A stretch of DNA of 5,576 nt from Rickettsiales bacterium (GTDB lineage: Bacteria > Pseudomonadota > Alphaproteobacteria > Rickettsiales > UBA1997): contig SHWK01000074.1 in the NCBI GenBank assembly GCA_009693885.1, positions 1 through 5,576 on the forward strand, in the 5' to 3' direction. The position numbers and the translations under genes are program-made. Numbering within the stretch: position 1 is the stretch's first letter; every line of letters begins with the position of its first letter. Positions 1 to 5,576 of this stretch are shown piece after piece. Under the pieces are notes generated by a model, which ran no database searches, was not told where the DNA came from, and worked only from the letters and a program-made list of their open reading frames with translations.

Positions 1-239
1 ATAAGTTTAATAAATCTTATTTCTTGATTTTTATACGCTGGATTATTCTTAACCCTAAATACAAAAATCTGTCCAATCTCTTTTGGCAGAACACCTTTTT
101 TGATTAACACAACTTTCAAAGGCAGAGATTCACTATGATTTATTACAAATTCATAGCTCCTTGGAATCATCGCAAGCAAGGCTAATACTAAGATTGTAAC
201 TAATAAAATATTGAGTCTATTTCTTAAAATTCTTTTCAT
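1..239 (-). CDS. S26-family conjugative signal peptidase, TraF/TrhF/TrsF-like (N-terminal part; runs off the window)
   Basis: I translated this frame by hand: ATG at 239, then 79 codons open to the window edge, so the 3' end is missing. The N-terminus is basic (MKRILRNR), followed by one hydrophobic segment at about residues 10-25, as expected for an inner-membrane-anchored protease with its catalytic domain in the periplasm. At residues 34-40 the stretch NHSESLP matches the active-site box of TraF-type S26 peptidases (N-x-S/T-x-S-I/L-P; RP4 TraF has NTTKSIP at a very similar distance from its start). Ser38 is therefore the predicted nucleophile. GVLPKEIGQIFVF (49-61) fits the next conserved strand. 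The general-base lysine would lie downstream and cannot be checked. In RP4, TraF cyclises the pilin; R27 TrhF and SXT TrsF are related genes in F-like systems. Six bases separate it from the upstream gene, and I see no clear Shine-Dalgarno sequence. The family call is fairly secure; the substrate is inferred. Confidence 0.8.
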   Translation of the reverse strand, partial: MKRILRNRLNILLVTILVLALLAMIPRSYEFVINHSESLPLKVVLIKKGVLPKEIGQIFVFRVKNNPAYKNQEIRFIKL

Positions 240-245
240 AATTTT

Positions 246-464
246 TTATTTTGAATTGTGTAAAATTTTGTCCGATTTCAGTATTTCTAAGCTCAATTTT
301 TGTAAATCTTGTGTCCCACCAAATTTTTTAACATCTTGGTCGTTGAATATTATTCCAAAATTCCCACGCGAAAAACTTTGTAAAATTTCAACAACTTCCA
401 GCTCTTCAAACAAAGGTTGACTCTCAATTAAATTGCGTAAAACTTTTAACAACTCCACTTGCAT
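246..464 (-). CDS. Small hypothetical protein (72 aa) in the tra operon
   Basis: I do not recognise this protein. It starts with ATG at 464, two bases after the trbI stop, and ends with TAA six bases before the peptidase gene, so it is collinear with the operon. A weak ribosome-binding site (GGATG at 476-472) lies about 8-9 bases upstream, better than at most junctions here. The product has no signal peptide, membrane segment or cysteine and is slightly acidic. The first ~32 residues look like amphipathic helix (MQVELLKVLRNLIE, then PLFEELEVVEILQSF). A short glycine-containing, probably beta stretch follows (RGNFGIIF, about 33-40), then a second helical part rich in L, E and K. It is most likely a small soluble cytoplasmic protein. 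Position suggests a T4SS accessory role, but F has traW next here and this is clearly not TraW. An overlapping plus-strand frame at 211-420 is much less credible because it opposes the operon. Confidence 0.6.
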   Translation of the reverse strand: MQVELLKVLRNLIESQPLFEELEVVEILQSFSRGNFGIIFNDQDVKKFGGTQDLQKLSLEILKSDKILHNSK

Positions 465-466
465 AG

Positions 467-898
467 TTATTCATCCAAATTAGTTTTGATATTTTGACGA
501 TTAATAACAACGCTCTCAAATAGCGCCTTCTCTAGGTCTTTCGTCAAATCAACAATATTATCTGAAATCACCATTTGTTTTTGCAACAACACATAATTGC
601 CACTTTGATGAATGTTACTTAACATCGTCTCCAAGGTTGCAAGATATGCCCTTACCATCGCAGCCACTTCTTCATCTGGAGCCTTGTGATCAATGAGATA
701 GCGCGAAAGGTTTGTAACAAAATCATTATTCAAATATGCCAAATCAACTACCGCAAACTTAGGAATCTTTGATTGCAAAAAATAATAAGTTACAGACGAC
801 GAAAATATTGAAACTACAAGCGCCACAAGGATTGAGACCTTAATTTCTTGCTTAATATTTTTTATTAGATCTAGAAATAGGAAATAAAATTTTTTCAT
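467..898 (-). CDS. trbI: F-type conjugative transfer protein TrbI
   Basis: This 143-residue protein resembles the F-type TrbI family (F TrbI is about 128 residues) and sits where trbI lies in F, directly after traC. A short basic/aromatic cytoplasmic segment (1-20) leads into one transmembrane helix (about 21-41), so most of the protein should be periplasmic. After the membrane, FAVVDLAYLNNDFV (48-61) aligns by eye with FNMKQTVDAFF in F TrbI. The helical middle region ends in YVLLQKQMVISDNIVDLTKD (102-121), matching the family pattern of a hydrophobic strand, 'VV', then a D-I/L-T motif (D117-L118-T119). In F, TrbI is an inner-membrane protein whose loss gives abnormally long pili, implying a part in pilus extension or retraction. 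The start codon overlaps the traC stop as ATGA, and no Shine-Dalgarno is visible, so translation is probably coupled to traC. It is unrelated to the VirB10-type 'TrbI' of RP4 despite the shared name. Confidence 0.82.
   Translation of the reverse strand: MKKFYFLFLDLIKNIKQEIKVSILVALVVSIFSSSVTYYFLQSKIPKFAVVDLAYLNNDFVTNLSRYLIDHKAPDEEVAAMVRAYLATLETMLSNIHQSGNYVLLQKQMVISDNIVDLTKDLEKALFESVVINRQNIKTNLDE
472..476 (-). promoter_or_regulatory. Weak ribosome-binding site for the 72-codon gene
   Basis: GGATG on the minus strand sits inside the end of trbI, about 8-9 bases before the ATG at 464. It is a modest match, but better than at most junctions in this operon, and it supports the chosen start and the reality of the small gene. 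Confidence 0.4.
895..898 (-). promoter_or_regulatory. ATGA stop/start overlap, traC to trbI
   Basis: The trbI ATG (898-896) overlaps the traC TGA (897-895). The upstream sequence is A/T-only near the start and offers no Shine-Dalgarno, so terminating ribosomes from traC probably reinitiate on trbI. The overlap is seen directly; coupling is inferred. Confidence 0.6.
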
Positions 899-3663
899 AA
901 ATTATAAATTTTTTGTGAGATTTCAGGGAAATTTTGATTCAGCTTCTGAAATACAACCTCTTCAAAAGCATTTTCAAAAGAGTAAGGGAAATGCTCTTCT
1001 TCTTTGGTTAAAGCAAGAATCTTACGGTAATCTTCGTGGGAGAAAAATTTTGGTTTCTGATTTTTTGCTTTTTCATCAGCGATTTTTTCAAGAGCATCTT
1101 CTAGGGAATATCCTTCTTCGCGCAAATCATTAATTCTTGCCCAATCTTGTGCCTTTGATGAGTAGCGTGCAATTGAGTATGGATCAAGAATTAAGCGTCC
1201 TACCGCCCAGCCCCGAGGACCATACATTATACATTCAGAATATTGATGATCCACCATGCGCAAGCTGTTCAGCGCCTCCTTCAAAGCGTCATCCATAACT
1301 ATTCTACCAGATTTTTCTAGTTGAGAAATTGATTCTTTTTTCTGTGCGAGAAGTATAATCCAATCAGTATTTTCAAACGCCGCAATAGTGGCCGAAGTTT
1401 TGTAATAATCGTTAACGGATTGAGTGCCAGTAATAATATTACCACAATATTTACGCGCTCTTCTTGCAAGTCCTTCGATAAAAGCTTTTGAACCCTCACC
1501 GTGTAATAAATCCCAAGCCTCATCGATCAACAAAGTGATTGGCGTTTTACGATCACCGAAATACATGTTTTCTGAAACCAAAAACATTAAAAACATCAAT
1601 ACAATCGCCTGAAAATCTTTTTTGTTTTTTAACTCCGCAAGCTCAAAAACCATGAAAGGATTATTAAGCTTGATATTACTTTTCCCTTCAAAGAATCTGT
1701 TATAAATGCCTCCAGTTCCATCCTTTACATCTTTAGCAAAAGGTTGAATTAAAATTGCTAGATCATGAGCTCTTGGATCAGAATGTTGTTTAAAATAACT
1801 CTGAACATCAGAAATAGAGGCCTCCGAACCCTTGCTCTCCCAAGTTTTCTGCACTGCTTCTTCAATAAAACGATCTTGTATCATCGTAATCTTTTCTGTT
1901 CCAGCCTGCCCCTCGCACATCTGCTTCACCATAGATTTTATCAGACTAATCACCTCTCCCTTATATTCTGGCTTCGCCTTCATCGCCTCTTCATCAACAA
2001 TAGAAAATGGATTGAGACAAATATCTGATTTATCAGAAAATTCGATGAATTCTCCTCCCTGCAATCTCGCCGAATTCATAAATGAACGACCATCATCAAT
2101 CACAAAAACCTTTCCGCCAAAACCACGGAATGAGGTTACTAAATCTTGCATAAATACCGATTTACCAGAACCAGATTTACCAATTACCGCCACATTATAA
2201 TTTCCCTCTGTATTTTTAAATGGATTCCAGAATAAAGGTTCTCCTCTTCTTCCATAAAGCATCATGCAAGGCGAGTGCATGCCGGGCCACTCCCCTTGTA
2301 AAGGGGCAAGATTAGCCACACTCCACGATACCATCGTTTTTGTGCGACCTAGCCTCTCTAAATCGTCAAACAATCCTTCTGACTGCGTAAAAGGCAATAA
2401 TGCAAGAAATGAGGGCAAGTTAATGTGACTATCGCGGACTAGATCAAAGCCGCAGGTTTTATAAATTGATTTTATGCCTTGCTCTGCTTCGTTAATCTTA
2501 TCTTCTTTCGCAAAAATAGCGGTTTGGTAAACTACTTTTAACAACCTCTCGCCCGCTTTAATTTTTTGATTTACAAATTGCCATTCTTTCGCCGAATCTC
2601 TCATCTCTGGCACGAACTTTGCTATTTCGCTACCTGATAATCTTGTTGCGTTGAAGTTCTTTCGCTCTGCCTTATTTTTTAATGCCTCCTCATTTTGAGG
2701 TAAAGTTACCGCGAAAGATGTTAAAAATGGCGACTCCATTCTACGCAAATCTTGAAAAAAATCTCCGATTAGATCTCTACACTGCCACTGCGCAAAGTAG
2801 GTAGGAAAATTTCTTACGGAAAAGCAACGGGAATGAAATTTCTTATCTTTACTATCAGAAAAAAACACCAGCTCATCTTTTTTTATCTCCAAAGAATTAT
2901 CTAGATCAAGAATCTGTTTATTGATCGGCTGTAAAACATCGTGATTAATTTTTTTTGGATAAGGATCAAAATCAAAATTTATAATACTATCAAGAAATGA
3001 GATCAGGTGCTGCGGCTTCATTTCATATGAAGAAATACCTACAGTTTCTAATGCTTTTTGAAATTTTTGACGAAATGAGATCAGGTCAGCAATGGCCGAA
3101 GACAAAACCTCTGTTTCTTTCTGGCCAGAAATAATTTTGATTACTTTTGATATATTATCCTGCCGATCTTGCTTCAGAGGAAGAGAAACGGAGATAATTA
3201 AACGAAAGTTTTTTAAGGTAAAAGGGCTCGAAGAAAACAAGGATTTTTCATTCGCATTCTTTAAAAACTCAATCCTCTTTTCCGCTAACTTTTTATAGAT
3301 TCCACCCTGCTCTATTCTAGGTTTTTTCCACTCATCTAAAATTGTACCAATTTTTGGAGAAGCAAAATTTACAAACTGCACCGTGCAACCAAGAAGAATT
3401 GCATCAGAAAAAATACCAGATATTGTTTTAACAGTATCCTCATCTGCACCGATTAGTGGTGTGGCTTCAAGAGTAAATCCTACCGAATTATCATTAATAA
3501 AAATTCTTTTTTGTTCATCGTAAGAACGATATGGCAATAAATCTGCTATAAGATTAAATGCTAATTTGCGTTTCTTTGGAGCGCTAGACATTGCCGCTCC
3601 GCCAAAAATCTCATTAATCTTGGATTGGATGTTTTCTAAGTTTATCATTTTTGAATAAGCCAT
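895..3663 (-). CDS. traC: Conjugative type IV secretion ATPase TraC (VirB4 family)
   Basis: At 922 residues this is the usual size for F-type TraC (F TraC is about 876), the inner-membrane-associated ATPase that powers pilus assembly. The N-terminal half (about 30-470) is the TraC_F_IV-like region, beginning LLPYRSYDEQKRIFIN. PLFWNPF (476-482) precedes the Walker A motif GKSGSGKS (495-502; Lys501 binds phosphate). Walker B is ITLLIDEAWDLL (709-720; Asp714, Glu715), followed by EGLARRARKYCG (730-741) and the TGTQS motif (745-749) of the VirB4/TraC ATPase core. The last ~120 residues hold the helical tail typical of TraC. Two starts are possible. ATG at 3663 overlaps traV by 19 nt and has a weak GAAGAA (3674-3669) five bases upstream. 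The second ATG at 3648 would make a 4-nt ATGA overlap with the traV stop and a 917-residue product. I kept 3663. All motifs are intact, with no frameshift. Confidence 0.96.
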   Translation of the reverse strand: MAYSKMINLENIQSKINEIFGGAAMSSAPKKRKLAFNLIADLLPYRSYDEQKRIFINDNSVGFTLEATPLIGADEDTVKTISGIFSDAILLGCTVQFVNFASPKIGTILDEWKKPRIEQGGIYKKLAEKRIEFLKNANEKSLFSSSPFTLKNFRLIISVSLPLKQDRQDNISKVIKIISGQKETEVLSSAIADLISFRQKFQKALETVGISSYEMKPQHLISFLDSIINFDFDPYPKKINHDVLQPINKQILDLDNSLEIKKDELVFFSDSKDKKFHSRCFSVRNFPTYFAQWQCRDLIGDFFQDLRRMESPFLTSFAVTLPQNEEALKNKAERKNFNATRLSGSEIAKFVPEMRDSAKEWQFVNQKIKAGERLLKVVYQTAIFAKEDKINEAEQGIKSIYKTCGFDLVRDSHINLPSFLALLPFTQSEGLFDDLERLGRTKTMVSWSVANLAPLQGEWPGMHSPCMMLYGRRGEPLFWNPFKNTEGNYNVAVIGKSGSGKSVFMQDLVTSFRGFGGKVFVIDDGRSFMNSARLQGGEFIEFSDKSDICLNPFSIVDEEAMKAKPEYKGEVISLIKSMVKQMCEGQAGTEKITMIQDRFIEEAVQKTWESKGSEASISDVQSYFKQHSDPRAHDLAILIQPFAKDVKDGTGGIYNRFFEGKSNIKLNNPFMVFELAELKNKKDFQAIVLMFLMFLVSENMYFGDRKTPITLLIDEAWDLLHGEGSKAFIEGLARRARKYCGNIITGTQSVNDYYKTSATIAAFENTDWIILLAQKKESISQLEKSGRIVMDDALKEALNSLRMVDHQYSECIMYGPRGWAVGRLILDPYSIARYSSKAQDWARINDLREEGYSLEDALEKIADEKAKNQKPKFFSHEDYRKILALTKEEEHFPYSFENAFEEVVFQKLNQNFPEISQKIYNL
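3645..3648 (-). promoter_or_regulatory. ATGA overlap between the traV stop and an alternative traC start
   Basis: The traV TGA (3647-3645) overlaps an ATG at 3648-3646 that is codon 6 of the long traC reading frame. Its geometry equals the traB-traV and traC-trbI junctions, which argues that this ATG may be the real traC start. Against that, it lacks a Shine-Dalgarno, while the ATG at 3663 has a weak one. Confidence 0.45.
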
Positions 3664-4061
3664 TTTGATTCTTCATCTACAACCAATATTACATATTCTG
3701 AATGTTGATTTCCCTCAGCATCAATATATGGAGCAAACCATATTCTACCTATCTTCTCAGGCGTACGCAGCCTCGGCTTATTTTCTAATTCTTGAATTGA
3801 AAATTCTGGCTTTTCTACTTGTAATTTTTTTAAATCTTTAAGTTTTGGCGCGATAAGATTGATCTCGATCTTTTGTGTAGAATCAATATAGCTGAAATTA
3901 TTTTTCTGATTTTCATTCGGAGAAAAAGACAAATCGGCATCTTTGATAGATATACAATTGCCCTTCCCGCCCTCAGGCGTAGGACAAGTCCATGTGCTCT
4001 TTACATTGCCGCCACAAGAAACCAAAACCAAAGAAGTAATTATAATTAGCTTTTTCATCAT
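3645..4061 (-). CDS. traV: Outer-membrane lipoprotein TraV of the F-type T4SS core complex
   Basis: This 138-residue protein has a lipoprotein signal peptide: basic MMKK, a hydrophobic run, then lipobox L-V-S-C with lipidated Cys16. Gly at +2 gives no inner-membrane retention signal, which fits outer-membrane delivery. Ten residues on, WTCPTPEGGKGNCISIKDAD (24-43) corresponds to the paired-cysteine segment of F TraV (FECNATTSDTCMTMEQAN). Cys26 and Cys36 are the conserved pair. The rest is a low-complexity linker and a short C-terminal domain with a WFAPYIDAEG motif. TraV anchors the TraK ring and TraB at the outer membrane, the VirB7-like role; F TraV is somewhat longer (171). The start at 4061 forms a 4-nt ATGA overlap with the traB stop and has G-rich DNA upstream (GAGG 4075-4072, GGGG 4070-4067). 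The adjacent second ATG at 4058 is spaced less well. Position between traB and traC supports the call. Confidence 0.93.
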   Translation of the reverse strand: MMKKLIIITSLVLVSCGGNVKSTWTCPTPEGGKGNCISIKDADLSFSPNENQKNNFSYIDSTQKIEINLIAPKLKDLKKLQVEKPEFSIQELENKPRLRTPEKIGRIWFAPYIDAEGNQHSEYVILVVDEESKWLIQK

Positions 4062-4075
4062 TGTTGCCCCGCCTC
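4058..4075 (-). promoter_or_regulatory. traV ribosome-binding region and ATGA overlap with traB
   Basis: The purine/G-rich sequence GAGGCGGGG (4075-4067) lies just upstream of the traV ATG (4061-4059), which overlaps the traB TGA (4060-4058). Of two tandem ATGs (4061 and 4058) the first has the better spacing. This is the clearest ribosome-binding site in the window. Confidence 0.55.
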
Positions 4076-5296
4076 GAACTTGTTAATAAATCTATTGTTA
4101 TTCAACGGCGTTTGCGCTCTATGACGCTTGCCGTTTAAACGAAAACCCTCAACAAATACAACTTCAACTTCTAAACCACTTGGTATCGAAACCACGGGTT
4201 GATATTGTTCAGCACGATTAATGAAATAATTTGATAGGCGATCGCTAGAAGTGGCAATACCCTGCCCTAAGCCACGTTTAGCTACATCTTCTGTCGAAAG
4301 CGCTGTTTGGGCAGCTAAACCATTGGAAAAAGCAATTGGAGGAGCAACCTTTTGCTGCAAGCCCTGCCCTAAACCACTAACCAATCCAGCCAAAAAAGAT
4401 TTGGTTAAAAAATCACCTTCCCTAGAAACAACATTTCCCCTCACGCCACTTTTACCTTGGCCCGCCACATATCCTTTTACCGCAGTTTCATAAACTAAAT
4501 CTTCGGATTTGGCGCAGGACATATTTACCAATTTAACATAAACTTTTTCGCTGCCTAAATCGCCACTAGCAGCACCAGTAACTAAACAGCCCGTGATATC
4601 AGCTTTTTGAGCATTACCATCATAAATTGAAGCAAAAGCCGGCCCAGTTATACGCAATAAAACTGGACGCGGATCACTCTGAGCCTGAACTCCCACTGAG
4701 GCATCAACGCCAGATACAATAGTTGCTTGCGCGTAGGCGCCCGCTGGAACATACTCACTCGCCTTAAAAAATTCCCCCACATCTTTATCAACGACCTTTT
4801 CTAGGTTAAGTTCAGTACTTTGTATTACTTTTGGTAACTGAGGTGCCACTTGATTTGGCCCACCCGCCGCACCATTAAAAGGATCTTGTTTATTTTGCTT
4901 TGTAGGGCTGCTGATTTGGGTTTTTAATTTTTCTATCTCTTGCCCTTGCTGCTGTAATAATTCCGATTGCGTTGAAATTGTATCTTCATAATTCTTCTCG
5001 ATCTGCTCTAACCTCGAATTTAGATTTCCCTTATCAGCAACATAATTTTTCTGGAACTCATCATAATGCTCTAACTTACCTTCAGCATTCTCAAGCCATC
5101 TATCTTCTGCCTTTATACCACTATTAGGATCGTTTAAAATGATTTTATTTTTTGAATCATTAATAACTTTGGATAAATTATTTTGTGGTTTTTTCGGACC
5201 CGAAGTAATAAAAATCAACATAACTCCACCAAGAATTGTTGCTGTCACGATCAATAAAAATTTTTGTTTTTTCTTTGCTGCTTGATTCTCTTCCAT
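4058..5296 (-). CDS. traB: Conjugative transfer protein TraB (VirB10-like trans-envelope channel protein)
   Basis: From ATG at 5296 the product is 412 residues (F TraB is about 475). It has a short lysine-rich cytoplasmic tail, one transmembrane helix (about 13-31) and a probable coiled coil (about 92-128, SRLEQIEKNYEDT and QQQGQEIEKLKTQ). A Pro/Gln/Gly linker (129-157) follows, then the VirB10/TraB beta-barrel domain. Recognisable family segments are YVPAGAYAQATIVSGVDA (182-199), PRPVLLRI (209-216), the Cys237/Cys261 pair within GCLVTGAASGDL and KLVNMSC, and VKGYVAGQGKSGVRG (273-287). Residues about 296-350 are Gly/Ala/Leu-rich and probably form the helical 'antenna' that crosses the outer membrane. 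TraB spans both membranes and links the inner complex to TraV and TraK. The ATG follows the traK stop by one base (TAA-A-ATG). An in-frame TTG at 5308 would add four residues (MLAK) and overlap traK by 11 nt; I prefer ATG. No strong Shine-Dalgarno is present, suggesting coupled translation. Confidence 0.95.
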   Translation of the reverse strand: MEENQAAKKKQKFLLIVTATILGGVMLIFITSGPKKPQNNLSKVINDSKNKIILNDPNSGIKAEDRWLENAEGKLEHYDEFQKNYVADKGNLNSRLEQIEKNYEDTISTQSELLQQQGQEIEKLKTQISSPTKQNKQDPFNGAAGGPNQVAPQLPKVIQSTELNLEKVVDKDVGEFFKASEYVPAGAYAQATIVSGVDASVGVQAQSDPRPVLLRITGPAFASIYDGNAQKADITGCLVTGAASGDLGSEKVYVKLVNMSCAKSEDLVYETAVKGYVAGQGKSGVRGNVVSREGDFLTKSFLAGLVSGLGQGLQQKVAPPIAFSNGLAAQTALSTEDVAKRGLGQGIATSSDRLSNYFINRAEQYQPVVSIPSGLEVEVVFVEGFRLNGKRHRAQTPLNNNRFINKFEAGQQ

Positions 5297-5297
5297 T

Positions 5298-5576
5298 TTA
5301 GCTAACAATTAAAATTTCCGTTGATTCATCTGGCAAAAGAGTTTGAACACCTATCTTCACTGCTCTCACGCCATTTTTGAAAAAGAATTTTTCCTCTAAA
5401 TTTAAAAGCTGATTCGTAGAATTCTTGATTGTAAAAATTTCACCAATAAAATTTTGACCCTTGTAAGTGGTAATTTTCTTCATTTCTAAATCACCAAGAT
5501 CAACATATTTTTTCTCACTCCTAATTTGATAACCTTCCAATTTGCTTTTGGCCCGCATGGCTTTTAACAACGCTAT
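5298..5576 (-). CDS. traK: TraK, secretin-like periplasmic T4SS protein (C-terminal part; 5' end outside the window)
   Basis: The frame is open to the right edge and gives the last 92 residues, ending in TAA. A TTG at 5570 is in frame but is not a credible start, because family members are about 240 residues or more. The visible part corresponds to the C-terminal beta domain of TraK. GEIFTIKNSTNQLLNLEEKF (45-64) fits the family's strand-N-x-S...L-L-E pattern. GVRAVKIGV (69-77) and LLPDESTEILIV (80-91) match the 'GV-AV-...-L-PgesT' ending of F-type TraK. TraK forms the outer-membrane ring with TraV and TraB (VirB9-like role). The N-terminal signal peptide expected for the full protein lies off the window. 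Identification rests on these C-terminal motifs plus its position immediately upstream of traB, the order found in F-type systems. Confidence 0.85.
   Translation of the reverse strand: MALLKAMRAKSKLEGYQIRSEKKYVDLGDLEMKKITTYKGQNFIGEIFTIKNSTNQLLNLEEKFFFKNGVRAVKIGVQTLLPDESTEILIVS

Noticed and set aside
211..420. Plus-strand reading frame of 69 codons with a hydrophobic N-terminus
   Set aside because: It runs against the operon, overlaps the 72-codon gene and the peptidase start, and resembles no known protein. The minus-strand frame has operon spacing and a ribosome-binding site.
1832..2200. Plus-strand reading frame of 122 codons opposite the TraC ATPase core
   Set aside because: It lies opposite the Walker A region of traC, which has unmistakable conserved motifs. 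The antisense frame is serine/proline-rich with no recognisable domain, typical of an antisense shadow.
2994..3086. Perfect 15-base direct repeat GAAATGAGATCAGGT at 2994-3008 and 3072-3086
   Set aside because: The copies are 78 bases apart and in frame, each encoding L-I-S-F within helical parts of TraC. There are only two copies and no array or flanking structure, so chance or a minor codon coincidence is enough.
5297..5308. TTG at 5308 as the traB start
   Set aside because: An ATG four codons later sits one base after the traK stop and gives a normal N-terminus with a charged tail before the membrane helix. A TTG start with an 11-nt overlap is less likely.
5298..5570. TTG at 5570 as a start giving a complete 90-residue protein
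   Set aside because: The frame stays open to the window edge and the protein matches only the C-terminal domain of TraK, so this is a truncated view of a longer gene.
1..5576. Search for terminators, promoters, CRISPR arrays, IS ends or RNA genes
   Set aside because: There is almost no intergenic DNA, and I saw no hairpin followed by a T-run, spaced repeat array, terminal inverted repeats or tRNA-like fold. Poly-T and poly-A runs are explained by AT-rich coding sequence.

Overview
The window is one compact, unidirectional block of an F-type (MPF_F) conjugative type IV secretion operon. It is read entirely from the minus strand, so gene order runs from high to low coordinates: traK (3' part only), traB, traV, traC, trbI, a 72-codon gene I do not recognise, and the 5' part of an S26-family (TraF/TrhF/TrsF-like) signal peptidase. 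Coding sequence fills virtually the whole window. The only non-coding stretches are 1 nt (5297), 2 nt (465-466) and 6 nt (240-245), and the other junctions are overlaps. I see no RNA gene, insertion sequence, CRISPR array, internal promoter or terminator.

The layout follows the core of the F transfer region (traK-traB-traV-traC-trbI). The genes that interrupt this segment in F (traP, trbD, trbG, traR) are missing, as is the pilin gene that SXT-type elements carry between traV and traC. Where F goes from trbI to traW, this operon has the small unknown gene and then an S26 peptidase. A peptidase near traC/traW is known from R27 (TrhF) and SXT/R391 (TrsF) systems. In function, TraK, TraV and TraB should form the outer-membrane core complex: secretin-like periplasmic protein, lipoprotein and VirB10-like trans-envelope channel. 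TraC is the VirB4-type ATPase that powers assembly. TrbI is a small inner-membrane protein linked to pilus dynamics. The peptidase probably matures the pilin or another exported component.

The DNA is strongly AT-rich (roughly a third G+C by eye), with lysine-, isoleucine- and asparagine-rich proteins and the standard genetic code (TGA is used as a true stop). Together with the F-type tra set this fits an intracellular alphaproteobacterium, for example a Rickettsiales genome carrying a Rickettsiales-amplified-genetic-element-like (RAGE-like) element. An AT-rich gammaproteobacterium such as Legionella cannot be excluded. The host assignment is inference only. Every complete gene in the window is open from start to stop, so this copy looks functional rather than decayed.
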